From NCBI RefSeq assembly GCF_014805685.1, contig NC_060911.1, forward strand, positions 5,003,709 through 5,067,708: a DNA stretch of 64,000 nt, in the 5' to 3' direction. The notes below the pieces were generated by a model. It had not been told where the DNA came from. It did not search any database and saw nothing but the letters and a program-made list of their open reading frames with translations. Made by a program: the position numbers and the translations under genes. The DNA is from Silurus meridionalis (taxonomy: Eukaryota; Chordata; Actinopteri; Siluriformes; Siluridae). Positions 24,796 to 37,694 of this stretch are shown here, in pieces (the stretch's first letter is position 1; every line of letters starts with the position of its first letter).

Positions 24796-25405
24796 ATATA
24801 CACATATACACACACACATATATATATATATGCTATGCTAGTTCACTTGCCATTTCATTCTCTGTTTTCATATCTGTGGATCATCCCTTACATATTTTTA
24901 TGACTTACATATTAAAGCTTTAGGTTATGCTCTGTGTCCATTTGTTTTTATGCACTTTTTGCACTTATTAGCATCAAGAGAGTAAAAACAGAGGCTGACG
25001 GATAAATGGATAAACATTATATTGCAGGATAATAAATAAGAATCCAGCAGATATGGGCAATTGCTGTGGTATTAAATGAATAAACAACTTATAAAGTGTG
25101 CAGTAATTGAGATGGAGAACTCCGAATACTATCACTGATCATTTGTTATAGTCTCAGGCCGGGTTTTGTACTTACATTTCTCAGTGTTTTAAGCACATAG
25201 ACACACAGTCATACACACTGCTTTGTATTTCCATCTCTTTCTCTCTCACTCTCTCTCTTGGCTTCGATCCCTTTGTATTTTCATCTTTGCTTCTCACTGC
25301 CACAGAGAACACTCATTAGTAAAACTACCCTCAGGTGTGTGATCCATACCACTCGTTTCCTCCAGCTCCCTCTTTGACCATGCCCCCTCTGCAACAAATT
25401 TAGAC
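24796..25405. other. No feature recognised
   Basis: Short TA/CA tract at 24801-24831; otherwise AT-rich and unassigned. Confidence 0.5.
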
Positions 25406-26258
25406 TGTGGTGGAAGAAGTATACAAACCATGTACTTAAGTAAATGTGAGATCCGCTCTGTAAAATATGGCTCCACTAAAAGTAAAAGTGCTCCCTTTAA
25501 AACTTTCTTGAGTAAAAGTACAAAAGTATTTGCCTTCAGATGTCCTTAAGTATCCAAAGTAGTCCGATTTCTTACAGCTATAATGTTCCTATTATAATTT
25601 TTGTCACAAGACTCTTTGCCTTATCATTTCAGTTTATGTGAAAAGACTTTAATGTTACTCTCAGCACACAGATCTATTAATAGAATTATAATAATGAGTC
25701 AAACACTGATTGATATCTATTACAATTATCATGAGCCCAAAACCTTCTTTTCAACTTAATTACAAATGCTTAATGCACAAATAAGGCCATGGGCAAGAAT
25801 CAGACGTTTCTTTCTAAATATTCTGCTTGCTGTTGAACCGACGCTGAACTGTATGTTTGTGCTTCCACCAAAATAGATACCACATATTAAACCTTTATAA
25901 ATAATGCTAGATGATATTGGCAAAATCTGTTTGAATGCTGAGTAAAGTTGTTCTAAGCTAAATTTATCAAAGATATCTTAACATACTTCCCCCTCTGAGA
26001 CTTTTTAAATCTTTTTTTTTTTTTTGCTTACCCTGATTGGTAGATTGCTGTGTGTTTTACCAGTTAAGTTTTTATCCACTCATAAATGAAAAGAAATACT
26101 GATTTTGCAAAATGTAGCTAAGTAAAAAGCACGATATTTGACTGTAAAATTTAGTGAAGTTAAAGTCTCCCCAAATGGAAATACTCCAGTAAAGGACATG
26201 CGCTTGAAAAGGCTACTTAAGTAGAGTAACCAATTACTTTGTTACTGTCCACCACTGC
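25406..26258. mobile_element. hAT-like non-autonomous element, about 850 bp
   Basis: Inverted ends tgtggtggaagaag (left) and actgtccaccactgc (right), with interior words of a common fish repeat (acttaagtaaatg, gagtaaaagtacaaaagtat, taagtagagtaaccaattac). Flanks atttagac (25398-25405) and aattagac (26259-26266) agree at 7 of 8 bases, which suggests an 8-bp target duplication. No transposase. Confidence 0.6.
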
Positions 26259-26638
26259 AATTAGACAATGTGCTATTAAATAGAGAATAGTTAGATGCTC
26301 TGTTCTATACATTTCATGGTTTATTAAATACCACAAACATTTTGTTACCGTTTCCGTGGATTTCTGTTTAGAACTATTTACCCACAAAATCCTAAAAGTT
26401 TGGTGGTGTTTTTTTGGAAAGCTACAACAACCTTACATCGTTGCATTGCTTGTGATTAGTGTTAGTATTTTTTTAATTACTGTTTGAGATAACGAAACCA
26501 TAAGAGTAAAACATTTTCATCCATAAATACAAATGCATATGAATTTTGGCAGGAAATGCAACCACTTCCCTCATTACAGAAAGATAACAGTTCCCTCACT
26601 ACAGAAAGATAACAGTTAAAGTAAAGGTTAACTGATGA

Positions 26639-26670
<32 letters not shown>

Positions 26671-26979
26671 TTTGTGTGTGTATGCAAGCCTTTGTGTAGG
26701 AGGTCTGTGTGGTGTTGCAGGGCTGACCTGTACTACACTAATTGGTGAATATGAACTGCAGAAGCTTGTATGCCCTACAGATACACACAACATCGGTGGG
26801 AGAAAATAACATTTCATACCACAAGCACACAAAATTTAACAATGAGCTGGACTGGGTATCCTTTAAAACCTACATTTTAATTGAAAATATAAAGATCTCA
26901 AACATACCCCAATGTCTGTGTTTTTGAGACACATACATGTTCCTTTGTTTACTTGAGACAAACTAGGTCATTAAATGGT
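26259..26979. other. No gene; (GT)n at 26648-26682
   Basis: AT-rich sequence with one GT microsatellite; otherwise unassigned. Confidence 0.5.
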
Positions 26980-27310
26980 ATGAAGATTTACTTTGACCAA
27001 ACAAATATATACATTTACAGATTTTCTCATTTATTTTTCATTAAAAAATCCTCCCTTAGCATGTCTAACACTCCTTTACACATTGTTGGCATACGGACAG
27101 TTAGTTTCTTTAAACATTCAGCTGAAATACTTTGCCATGCCTCTGTAGAACTTGCTGAAGATGATCTTCACTAGTTGGAGATTTCTTTCTGACCTTGTGA
27201 TCCAGTTCATCCAGAGCAGTTCAATATGATTTATTTTCAGTAACTGGGCAGGATATTTCATGATAGCTAACACTCCAGCAGAAGGTTTACTCTTTAACAC
27301 TTACAGAGCG
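26980..27310 (-). mobile_element. Tc1-like transposase relic, antisense
   Basis: ttagtttctttaaacattca gctgaaatactttgccatgc, then tgatccagttcatccagagc, gtaactgggcaggatatttc atgatagctaac are antisense to a transposase C-terminal half. Decayed. Confidence 0.6.
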
Positions 27311-27465
27311 TCTTTATGTTTTACATACAAAATATTTTATATAATGCTTAAAGACACCTCTATTGTATACAAATGCTTAAAGACACCTAAACATAAGATT
27401 CATATGTGTATTTTGAAAATCACAATCCACATTTAGTCTGCGGTTGTAATTAATAAATAAAATTA

Positions 27466-28260
27466 CAAGCTTCAGTTAGTCCAGAATGCAGCAGCCAGAG
27501 TTCTCACAAGGCCAAGAACATATGACCATATATCCCCAATCTTATCATCCCTACACTGGCTACCTGTTAAGTTTCGAATCGACTACAAAATACCGCTGCT
27601 TATCTACAAAACACTAAATGGTTTAGCTCCCAATCATCTATCCGGTGTTCTAACACGCTGCAATCCGTCACGCTACCTGAGATCTTAAAACTCCAGACTT
27701 CTAGTAGTTCCTAGAATAGCAAAGTCCACTAAAGGTGGTAGAGCATTCTCACATGTAGCTCCTAAACTTTGGAATAGTCTTCCCGACAGTATTCGTGGCT
27801 CAGACACACTCTCCCAGTTTAAGTGCAGATTACAAACTTATCTTTTTAGCAAAGCCTACACATAACACACATCACATTATAACTTTGTGCTCCAGTACAT
27901 CTGATCAAATGCACATTATCAACTTGTGCTGTTAATATCATGAACAGCAGCTACACTAAATCCTCTCCACTGCTTCTCTTTCTCTACCCATCCTGAGGCA
28001 TCCTGAGGTTGCTCCAGCCCCAGTCACATCCCAACCTTATGAAGATTGTGGACCTTTAAAGAAGTAGATGCCGACTCCGCAAACATCCCCAACTATCTAG
28101 AGACGTACCAGTGCCAATTGGATCCCACTTCATGTGGAGTTTGGACACTGGACCTCCTTGAGTGTTTTAGGGCTCTGGCATGGAGAAGCTGGTGTTGTAT
28201 CTATGATGATCGCAAATGTTGAGCTATTTTATAATTTGCTCAGTACTCCTAGTTTTATAA
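27466..28260 (+). mobile_element. L2-type LINE, 3' part with 3' UTR
   Basis: C-terminal RT-associated region followed by non-coding 3' sequence. The protein part is given separately. Both boundaries are approximate. Confidence 0.75.
27471..27865 (+). pseudogene. L2-type LINE ORF2 C-terminus (decayed)
   Basis: Reads LQLVQNAAARVLTRPRTYDH, ISPILSSLHWLPVKFRIDYK, then LLIYKTLNGLAPNHL, one in-frame stop (TAA in ctgagatcttaaaactcc), VVPRIAKSTKGGRAFS, APKLWNSLPDSIRGSDTLSQ and FKCRLQTYLFSKAYT before TAA. The same region is coded on the minus strand at 38535-39113 with about two thirds identity by eye. A retrotransposon remnant, not a host gene. Confidence 0.85.
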
Positions 28261-29189
28261 TCACAAATGACTGTAAAAGACTGTAGAAAGAACATTACTC
28301 ATAATCTTACATTCCAGTGCTCATGTTAGTTCTCAATCTGCGTAGAAACTACTCAGTTCTATTCCCTGTACAGAACCTATGAAGATTTTGTGCGTAATTT
28401 TATATGCGTCCAGAAAAAAATGAACAAATCACTCTATGAGACGACTTGTTCTTCTGAGTCACATTAAAGACTCATTCAGAACGGACTAATAGTTTATGCA
28501 CAACAATCACTAGTTCTCTCCTGCCTGCTCCTCTTCCCTTTTTCGCAGCGTTTACGTATCGTTTCGAAATATGTCTAGAAAAGTTTCTTTACCTACCATA
28601 GAAACTATTGTTACGGATGACATCCAGACTTCTGTTTAAGTTCAAGAAAGTGTGATACAAATTCATTTGCCGAACATGTAAGCCATTTTTTTTTCTGCTC
28701 TGTGATAACTATAGTGTGCCAGCGCTGCTGTATCCAACCTACACAGGTGTCAGGAGCACACAGGAGATTATGTTCGGTTAAATCTAAAAAAAAAAAAAAA
28801 AAAAAAACCTTAAATACCACTTTGCATTTGACAGCTCAACTAGCTTTGTCTCTCCTTGTTGCACAATGTCTCTCTTTGTACCCAAACGTCGGCCTATTTT
28901 TCTTTTTAAAGGTACGTTCACCCACTGCTTTCTTTCCGACTCCTGCATACATTTCACTGTAAATAGAAATAAGTACAGGCTGTTGAATAAGGGAAGGTAG
29001 ATGAATTGCAGAGCTTTCCATTTTTTTCCCCAGGTTTCACTGTACTGGTACATTTATTTTAATACGGTTGGCGGTTGTAAGGTTCCATGCTATGGATACG
29101 CATGGATGCAGTTGCTGGATATTTTAATATTAAGAATTGGTATTTTCATTCGATGGATCAAAGAAAGAAAGAAAGGACGGACGGACGAG
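28261..29189. other. No feature recognised
   Basis: Unassigned AT-rich sequence with a poly-A run at 28787-28807. Confidence 0.45.
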
Positions 29190-29275
29190 GACCAGAGAGG
29201 GATAAGGGCTTTGCTTAAGGACCCAACAGTGGCAGTTTGGCGATACAGGGGCCTAAACCCCCGAACGTTAAGTTA
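29190..29275 (+). repeat. Fish SINE/LINE-tail fragment
   Basis: gataagggctttgcttaagg acccaacagtggcagtttgg with aggggcctaaaccc matches the widespread fish repeat ending in (aagggcc...tgctcaaggg). Related pieces are at 53545-53612 and 54660-54780. Confidence 0.5.
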
Positions 29276-29669
29276 AAAAAATTTAATATAACTGGTTGTT
29301 TGTTGAGCCAGTGCCCATTGTAACTCTTGCTCTTTTACATGTTGTACATTCTGACATGTTTTTTTTTGCTTACTATGGGTATAAAAACTGGCTATATGTG
29401 TTACCTATAGCCTTCCTGTCCACTTGAATGTGTCAGTCTTGTGAGTCTTCTCCAAACTCTCTTGTTAACTGTCATGCAAAACGAGGATCGGCAATGCAAG
29501 GGCAGATGTTTTTAATTACGGTATAAATATCCGAAACAAAGACAAAATAACAGGAAGCATGAACAAGAGGAAATCAAAACCGAAGCACAGACAAGATACA
29601 GCGTTAACCAAGAACAAGATTGGTGACCATGAAAGCTAGACAGAGAGTCGTCTGTGATGAGGCTCTATA
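29276..29669. other. No feature recognised
   Basis: Unassigned non-coding sequence. Confidence 0.45.
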
Positions 29670-30010
29670 TGTGTCTCTATATAAATTTTTTCCCTTCACT
29701 TGAACTAAGAGACCTGAACCTGTTCCATGTCATTGCCACTGTGCACAAAGCAATAAGTTTGAGTGGAAGATCTTAGGGGCTCTGACCTCAAACCAATTGT
29801 ACACCTCTGGGATGAATTGAAATGCTGACTGCACCCCAGACCTCCTCACCTCACTTTCATCAGGATATAATTTTGTTAACACTTTTGGTGGGTATATTAT
29901 CAGAAGTGTGCCATCTTTTATAGCAGCTATTGGGGACTATATGTGGAATGGGATGTTCAAAAATCACATATGAACATATGTTCAGATGTCCACAAATTTG
30001 TTAATTTACT
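29670..30010 (+). mobile_element. 'ACACTATATGG'-family Tc1 relic
   Basis: tttcccttcacttgaactaa gagacctgaacctgttcca, cactgtgcacaaagcaataa, acctctgggatgaattgaaa tgctgactgcacccca, gaatgggatgttcaaaaatc and the right end agatgtccacaaatttg. Confidence 0.7.
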
Positions 30011-31639
30011 GTAATTATATTAGGTTGCAGAATTATGATACTGTACATATGTTATACTGTTTGGGTCGAAATCCATATGTGTTTCCATTTAGTTAATCTG
30101 GTCTTCATTGTTCTTCACTAAACTGTAAGCTAGATTGACACTATTAGTCATGTTCAAAATTCATAAAATAAAAAGGAAAAGTTTGTCATGACAAACTTGA
30201 ACGTTTGCTCGACGAAGGCCTGAAGGTATGAAAAGGTTTTATATGCTTGGGGTTAGTTTGAATAGTCAAAAGACAAAGAAAGACCAACAGTTACTTTGAA
30301 AAGATAGATGGCAGAATGATATAAGTAGAAAGTCAGATGGATTGAAAGATTAACTTTTTTGATTCATGCCTGTATATATACACATCTGTGCATGCGTTTG
30401 CATAGTAATGCATAGAATTTATATTTGTTTATTGACTAATTTCTTCCTTGTTGTTCCTTATTTGCTGTAGTCTACGCTGTTTGCCAATCGCAAAATTTTT
30501 GGGCCGTTTTTTTTATGTCTGCCTGCTGTTTTGGATTTGTTTGCCTTATTGTTATTAAAACCTTCTTACTCAGCACTTGCATCCGCCACCATTATCATGT
30601 GTATTCGCAATAGTCAGTAAGTAATAAGTCAAACTGTCCTGCGAATGCATAAAGTGTTGGCACAATTATGACTGGCCTTATTATTATTTTAGATATTTAT
30701 TTGGGAATATGATGACCATTTGAAATGGTTTATTAATTAGACATATTATTTATGATGTATTTTAAACACTAGGGAAGACGAAGAAATGTTTTGCAATTTG
30801 CCATGAAAATGATGAATGCGAGTATAATTGCCACTGTTGCCATTAGCTAAAGGAGTTTTTCAACGGCTGTCACCATCTGCATTCACAGTGCTGCAATGCT
30901 GAAATCTACTCATTGTATTCTCACCGGCAAGGTGACATTCTTTTGTTTTTCTCTTACACATACCTGGGAAGGCCCACTTCTGGCAAAAGAAAAAAAAAAA
31001 AACAGGACCAGTGGCACACGCACATATTTGCTTGCGCCATTAATTCTTGATTGGCACTTAGCTGTAATAACATGCTGTCAAAATTTGTCAGCATCCCTTT
31101 TGTAATAGTTCTCTCACTAGCTCTACTTTCACCCTGTCTATCTTCTAAAAAAAAAAAAATGTTTTTTGTATTCTTTCGTTTAAAAAGAAAGAATCCCACC
31201 ACCCCCGATCGTACTGAAGTCTTAGCATGCAAAACCAAGAGAATGAAAGAAAAAAAGTGAAAACATGTCAACATTGTAATTCTGTCCCTGTTATCCTACT
31301 TCTAGCTGTCATTATGGCCAATGCATTATCGGAAAGATAAGATGTTAATGCGCTAAGAAAAAATCTTTCACTTAAACTTGATTCTAGCTTTTAACTCTTC
31401 TTGCTCCTTTTCCTTCTTTTCATAGGTTCAACCTGCAAATAGGTGGCAAATGGAGTCCTCTATGCTTCATCACACTAAAATGGAAAAACATCCTTCCTCC
31501 AGTGATTAAATATAAAAGAGCTATCAAGAGCTATCAAAAATAACAAATGGTCCAAAGGTTTTTTTTTTTTTTAACAGTTTTCACCCCCTCTCTCTTTCTA
31601 ATTTATGTCTCTATAATAAAAATTTGAAAGGTTTAGTCA
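30011..31639. other. No gene recognised
   Basis: Unassigned. A segment at 30380-30600 (tttgccttattgttattaaa accttcttactcagcacttg) looks like the end of an unclassified fish repeat. Poly-A runs lie at 30990 and 31147. Confidence 0.4.
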
Positions 31640-32080
31640 ATCTGGTGGCAGTAGGACAAAGCATAAAATTGTGCAGTTACAATTCAATAGCTTGGAAAAG
31701 TGTGACTGGGGACATGGTGGTTGGAGCCAGAGGAGCTGGTTTGAGGATTTTAGAAAATGCTGATCTCCTGAGATTTTCACACACAATAGACTATAGAATT
31801 GTGCTCAACACAAACAAAAAAACAAAACATTCTGTAAATGGCAGTAAATGCTAAGAGTGGAAACTGAGCGCAGTTTGAGGAGAATGGCTGTGAAGCGGAC
31901 AGGAAGGCAACGATAATTTAAACAATTACATTTTGACCTGAAAATGTGTTTCAGGATGCACAAGATAAAGATACAGGATGATGGCTGACAAAAGTAGAAG
32001 ACTTACATCATGTTCCACTCCTGTCATTCAGAATCTGAGGGCACACTAGGCTCCACCACAACTGGAAGATTAAAAAAAAA
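31640..32080 (+). mobile_element. Tc1-like relic (52-kb family)
   Basis: catggtggttggagccagag gagctggtttgaggatttta, atctcctgagattttcacac, gagaatggctgtgaagcgga, cattctgtaaatggcag and ttccactcctgtcattcaga follow the order of 52380-52730. Decayed. Confidence 0.7.
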
Positions 32081-32094
32081 AAGTCCAGGCTTGT

Positions 32095-32345
32095 GAGTGT
32101 GCAGTATATTCATGGGTCGGAGTGTAAGATATTAAGTGGTCTGCTATAGAGCTCTGACCTTATCCCTAGTGAACACATTTGGGAAGACACTGTGTAAACA
32201 CTGTGTGCACCCCAGGCTGGTGTAGGTGATGTAAGGAGGCCTGTAACACCCTTGTGGCTTATAGAACACAAATTGTCCGACAAGAGAGTAGGTTATTATA
32301 ACATGGAATGGGATGTCAAATATTTTTTCAGATATTCTGTATAAT
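32095..32345 (+). mobile_element. 'ACACTATATGG'-family relic
   Basis: ggtctgctatagagctctga ccttatccc, aacacatttgggaaga, gtgcaccccaggctggtgta and catggaatgggatgtcaaat. Confidence 0.55.
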
Positions 32346-35198
32346 GATGAGGAATGAATGAATGAATGAATAACTGCCAAAGAAATAGTCAAATCAGGCA
32401 CATAAATAATAAATAAGGAAATTAATACATTTCAAAAGACAACAGTATTCATGATTATGTTACCCAGCTATGTTACACAGCTATTGCCTTGTTTTGTCAC
32501 ATGTCACTGATCACTCACACTCACCATGATTAGCACTTGTGTATATAGTTTTTGGTTTCTTTGTTCATGTTTCAAGTTATTTTATGTTTTGTGCATTTGT
32601 ATCACCTGGTCCTTGTGTTACATTAAATAAATAACAATTATATATATATATATATAAAAAAAAAAAAAAACAATTTAAAAAAGCACTAATTAAAAACATA
32701 AACAACTGTATAGGGATGAGCTGGCTGTGGACCTAAAGTGTTGTTATACTTGTTACTCTTAAAGGTGCAATAGTTACTATTACTTGAAGAATATGCTGAA
32801 CATGTTAAAAAAAAAAAAAAAAGTTCAAGTATATTAATAGGATGAAAAAAAGCTTTGTGAAAATGGTTGGTTGGGAATGGATAGGTGGCCTCAAGAAAAA
32901 AAATATCATTAGAAAATCAAATACTGTCTGCTGCAACTTTGAATGTCCCATGTTGAAGCACAATCGCTGTTTTCATCCATTGCTTCTTTTCATCCGGTTT
33001 GATGCCAGTTTGTTATTTTTAGTTAAATCAAATAACCAAAGCTCATTATGATCTACAGCCATGTATCTGACAGCAAATCAGATGGTCTTAATGTATCTAT
33101 CTGGGTCACATTGAGTGGGACTGCCTTATATCAAACAGGATTTTCCCCTCTAGCTGGTACTAAAGGAAAATGCCATGGCTTTCCTCACCATTTTAATTAA
33201 GACCCTCCTCCCCTGCCAGGTGAAAGTAATTTTCTTTCCTCTGAATAATCATTTCACTCATATGTGAACTCCTGAGATTTTCTGAGGTTTTATTTACTGT
33301 ATCTCTGAATTAATAAATTATGATTAAAATCAATTGTTTTAAACTTCACTAACCTCTTTATCCTTCACTTTTTTTTTTTACATTTTTAATAGTGAGAATA
33401 TGAATAGCATCATCGTCATCGTCGTTAGCAACTCCATGAATCTTTAAGCTGTGCATGTTAAGCCATCTTTAACAGCAGTGAGTGTTATCACATGAAACAA
33501 CTCCATCAATTAATATGATGTGAATCAGAAGCACAATCAATCAGGCAGGCCTGGAAAAAAAAGAGAGTGACAAGATCACTGTTACCTAACTGTAACCTTA
33601 GGATTATTCAAATATTCCGAAATAAAATTCTTTTCAATTTAAGTTACATGGTTGCAGATGTACCAACCCAGCAAACACAGAACATGTTCCTAGTGTTAGC
33701 ATTGGTTACTTTTTGGTCTCATGAGCTCATTTTTAGGTTCTTGTTCATAACCTAATTTTTACAAAATATTCGGGGAATTAAAAATTGTTCACTTATAAGC
33801 TCCACTAATCTCTGCTCATTACTATGCTATTGTATGCTGCTTCTAGCTCTTCCATGAACTCCCTGTTGCCTGCTGATTTTGCTTTGATTATATCACAGAC
33901 AAGCTTGCCTTTCATTGTCTAGTGGGCATTTGCCATCACACCGGATGCACACTTTACTTTGCAGTCCTGGTTGCTTAATCAAAGCCCTGGTAGCAGGTAG
34001 CCTGTGAACATGTACCTCCACATCATAATTAAGAGTAAAAAAAAAAAAAAAAAAAAAAAGGCTGTGTAAATCTTGTTGAAAATGTTTTTTTTTTGCATTG
34101 GTTTTGGAGTCTGGAATCTACTTTCCCTGCTCTTAGAATCGTAGAATAACAAAGTCTTAGTCCATTGCATACTCTTTAGTGTTTCATTCTGGATGTAACA
34201 AGATGTGACTGTGCATATTTATGAACACTGTGAATAATACATCAATATAATGTCTAATAATGATAATGCCAAATTGTCAATAGTTGATCTATTATATACT
34301 AAAAAGCTGGTGATATGTCTTGTTAAAGTTATTAGTAGTAAATCGTTTTGGCAACAACAACAAGAAGTTTATTTGGATTCAACAATTGCCCAATCTAGTT
34401 CAAATTTTTATGAATTGTTACTTAGAGTTTCTTGTTTATATGAAATCTGAATCATGAGACACTAACTGGTAATTAACTTTCATTTTTACAAGGTACTGTG
34501 TCTTGTGCCCTTTTCAGTCTGAAAAAAAAAGACAATTAATGAGACAGCCCATTGTCTATGACCTGACATGAAACAGCCAAAATAGTGGTTGTATCATCTG
34601 GTAATGTTTTTTTACTTTTCTTATCTTTTTCCAACAACTATACATTACCTTAATACAATTTAATAAAATCGATCCGAAATGGTAACAATACTCAAGTAAA
34701 CAGATCTGAAAATCTAGCTGCCTTCACTTTATCACAGGCATTGAAAATAGCAAAAGACAAAAGATTCATTTGTTTCCTTTTGAGCAAATTACTGTCCACC
34801 AATGCAGGGCCCACTCTTAAAGAGAAGAAGTGTTTCCCTTCTGCACTCAAGGCTGAGATCATGCCTTATGAACTATACACATAGCTATTTGTCAAGTTGA
34901 CAGCTCTGCCTGTAGCTGGAGCACATGAGGTGGATTAATGGATTTTGAAGCAGACACATTGTTTAATGATTTCTGTAGGTGGTGTTTTTTGTGGAGCTTC
35001 TGTTCCAAGTGAGTGATGTAGTCAGTTGAGAAGTTGGAGAAAGTCATTTGTTAAATCATTTATAAGCATTATTTCTGATAACTTGTCCTAGCTTGAAATA
35101 TGTATGCAATTAAAACTGTGGTGTGTATGTGTGTGTGTATATATATATATACACACACATATATATGTATGCATGTATATATATATATAAAAATAAGA
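32346..35198. other. Long AT-rich stretch, no gene recognised
   Basis: Holds poly-A runs (32658-32670, 32808-32822, 34037-34059), a short TA run at 32640-32655, and TA/CA tracts at 35126-35189. I see no exon-like or transposon-like coding segment. Confidence 0.45.
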
Positions 35199-35225
35199 AA
35201 TCAAAACACTTTTCACACCACTGTG
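35199..35225. mobile_element. Solo Tc1 terminal repeat (inverted to the next element)
   Basis: aaatcaaaacacttttcaca ccactg is the reverse complement of the left end of the element that starts at 35247; a (TG)n run separates the two. Confidence 0.75.
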
Positions 35226-35246
35226 TGTGTGTGTGTGTGTGTATCA

Positions 35247-35423
35247 CAGTGGTGTGAAAAGTGTTTTAATTCCTTATTTTTTTTTTTGCATGTTTGTCAC
35301 ACTTTAATGTTTTAGATCATCAAACTAATTTAAATATTAGTAAAAGATAACACAAGAACACAAGATGCAGTTTTTAAATGAAGGTTTGTATTATTAATTA
35401 TTATTATTTATTTATTTATTATT

Positions 35424-35462
<39 letters not shown>

Positions 35463-36539
35463 TATTTATTAACACAAAAAGTGGTTTAATCATACCTGAG
35501 TTCAATTTTTTCTTGCCACACCCAGGCCTGATTACTAACACATCTGTTCGCAATCAAGAAATCTTTTAAATAGGATCTGCCTGACAAAGTGAAGTAGACA
35601 AAAAGACCCTCAAAAGCTAGACATCATGCTGAGATCCAAAGAAATTCAGAAACAAATGAAACAAAATAATTGAGATCTATCAGTCTGGAAAAAGTTATAA
35701 AGCCATTTCTAAAACTTTGGGTCTCCAAACCAACCACAGAGCCATTATTTATGATGGCAAAAACATGGAACAGTAAAGAACCTTCCCAGAAGTGGCCAGC
35801 CGACCAAAATGACCCCAAGAGCACAGTGATGACTCATCCAAGAGGTCACAAAAGACCCCACAACAACATCCAAAGAACTGCAGGCCTCACTTGCCTCAGT
35901 TAAGGTCAGTGTTCATGACTCCACCATAAGAAAGAGACTGGGCAAAACTGATATGCTTGGCAGAGTACAAAGATGTAAACCGCTGCTGAACAAAAAGAAC
36001 ATCAAGATGTTTTCTGGCAAAACTAAAACAAGCCTTTATGATCACCAAGACATTTGCAAAAATACTCTGTGGATTGACGAGACAACTGACCTCAACTGAA
36101 GCGAACTTGGGTTCTGTAGCAGGACAATGATCCAAAACACACCAGCAAGTGGCCTAGTCAAAGTCCTGACCTGAATCCTATTGAGATGCTGTGGCATGAC
36201 CTTAAAAGGTGGTTCATGCTCGAAAAACCCCCAAAGCACAGTGCTGTAACAGACTTTTTGCAAGTTATCGCAAAGGTTTGATTGCAGTTTTTGCTGCTAA
36301 GGGTGGCCCAACCAGTTATTAGGTTTAGGGGCAAACATTTTTTTCACACAGGGACATGTAGTTTTGGATTTTGTTTTCCCTCAATAATAAAAACCTTCAT
36401 TAAAAACTGCATGTTGTGTTCACTTGCATTATCTTTTACTAATACTTAAATTAGTTTGATGATCTAAAATATCAAAGTGTGACAAACATGCAAAAACATA
36501 AGAAATCAGGAAGGGGGCGAACACTTTTTTACACCACTG
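35247..36539 (+). mobile_element. Tc1-like deletion derivative (about 1.3 kb)
   Basis: Ends cagtggtgtgaaaagtgttt (35247) and acttttttacaccactg (to 36539), followed by TA. The decayed transposase reads HGTVKNLPRSGQPTKMTPRA, QEVTKDPTTTSKELQASLAS, VSVHDSTIRKRLGKTD and NTLWIDETT, then jumps to the QQDNDPKHT region (agcaggacaatgatccaaaa), [15 protein letters not shown] relics and KGGPTSY-like end. The part between first and second catalytic Asp is deleted. An (ATT)n run lies at 35392-35470. Confidence 0.85.
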
Positions 36540-36548
36540 TATATATAT

Positions 36549-36960
36549 ATTAGGGCTGTTAATCGATTAAAATATTTAATCGTGATTAATCGCATGATTG
36601 TCATGAGTTAACTTATGATTAATCGCAACTTAATTGCACATTTTTATCCCTTCTAAATGTACCTTAAATTAATACCTTTCACGTGTTTAATAATCTAATC
36701 AACATGGGCATCTGCAAATATGGATGCTTTATGCAAATGTTTTTTTTTTTATTATTAGTGAAACCAATCTCAAAATAGAGCATGAAGACAAAATACTCTT
36801 ACAAAATGTTTTAAAGTAATTATGGTGTTTTAAATGACGTAAATCATCAGGACACCAAATGGAACTTTTGCTATGTTCCTACATGGATGGTTTTAATTGC
36901 TGGATGTGTACTTTGGCAGATTTTGGTGCTTGATTTGAGACTTGGCGCATCAGTAAAACA
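36549..36960. repeat. Interspersed repeat with inverted ATTAATCG motifs (hAT-like?)
   Basis: tagggctgttaatcgattaa aatatttaatcgtgattaat cgcatgattgtcatgagtta matches a common fish repeat with this start, which I recall as non-autonomous and hAT-like. Class and right end are uncertain. Confidence 0.5.
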
Positions 36961-36990
36961 AATGTTTAGTGATTAAAAATAATTTCTCAG

Positions 36991-36995
36991 TGGAG

Positions 36996-37080
<85 letters not shown>
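36991..37080. repeat. (TA)n microsatellite
   Basis: About 45 uninterrupted TA units, ending exactly at the Tigger-like left terminus. Confidence 0.95.
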
Positions 37081-37083
<3 letters not shown>

Positions 37084-37694
37084 TGGAACCTCGGGTTACG
37101 AATTTAATTCGTTCCGGTACTTTATTCGTAACCTGAAAAGGTTTTTCAATGAAATTTCCCCATAATAATGAACAGAAACTTCGGTAATTCGTTCTGGACA
37201 ACCAAAAATATTACTTAAATAAAAATAAAGCCAATATTCACTAATATTATTTACTTTTAACATGTTATATTAAAATCATACCACATAAAAACATACAAAA
37301 GAGGAAAACATCTTTACCGGGTACTTTCCCTTTGAGAAGACTCGCTGCAGGAGACGACGTTCGTAGAAGGGGGAGGAGTTATTGTTTGGAAGGAAAATCT
37401 TATTATATATTATATTATAGAATATTAAAGACAGTGTTATTAACACGAACGCTGAGACAATTGTTGCATTAGAGGGAAAATGAGAGCTGTTTCTTTAAGG
37501 CTACTATCAGTTGGTATTGAAGTCCAGAGTGAAATTCATTATGGGTATTGTACTTCGGAAAAGACTGTAACCCTGCTAATCTATCTTCATAAAAACAAGT
37601 AAAGTGGTTATGCATCGGCTAATGTTGGCCATCTCATCATTCCACGAGCATCAACTAACGAGTTGTTACGCTGCCGCCGGGAAAAGTTCAAGCG

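Noticed and set aside
36991..37080. Possible matrix-attachment or replication-origin role of long (TA)n tracts
   Set aside because: Sequence alone gives no support beyond AT content; such tracts are common in fish genomes.
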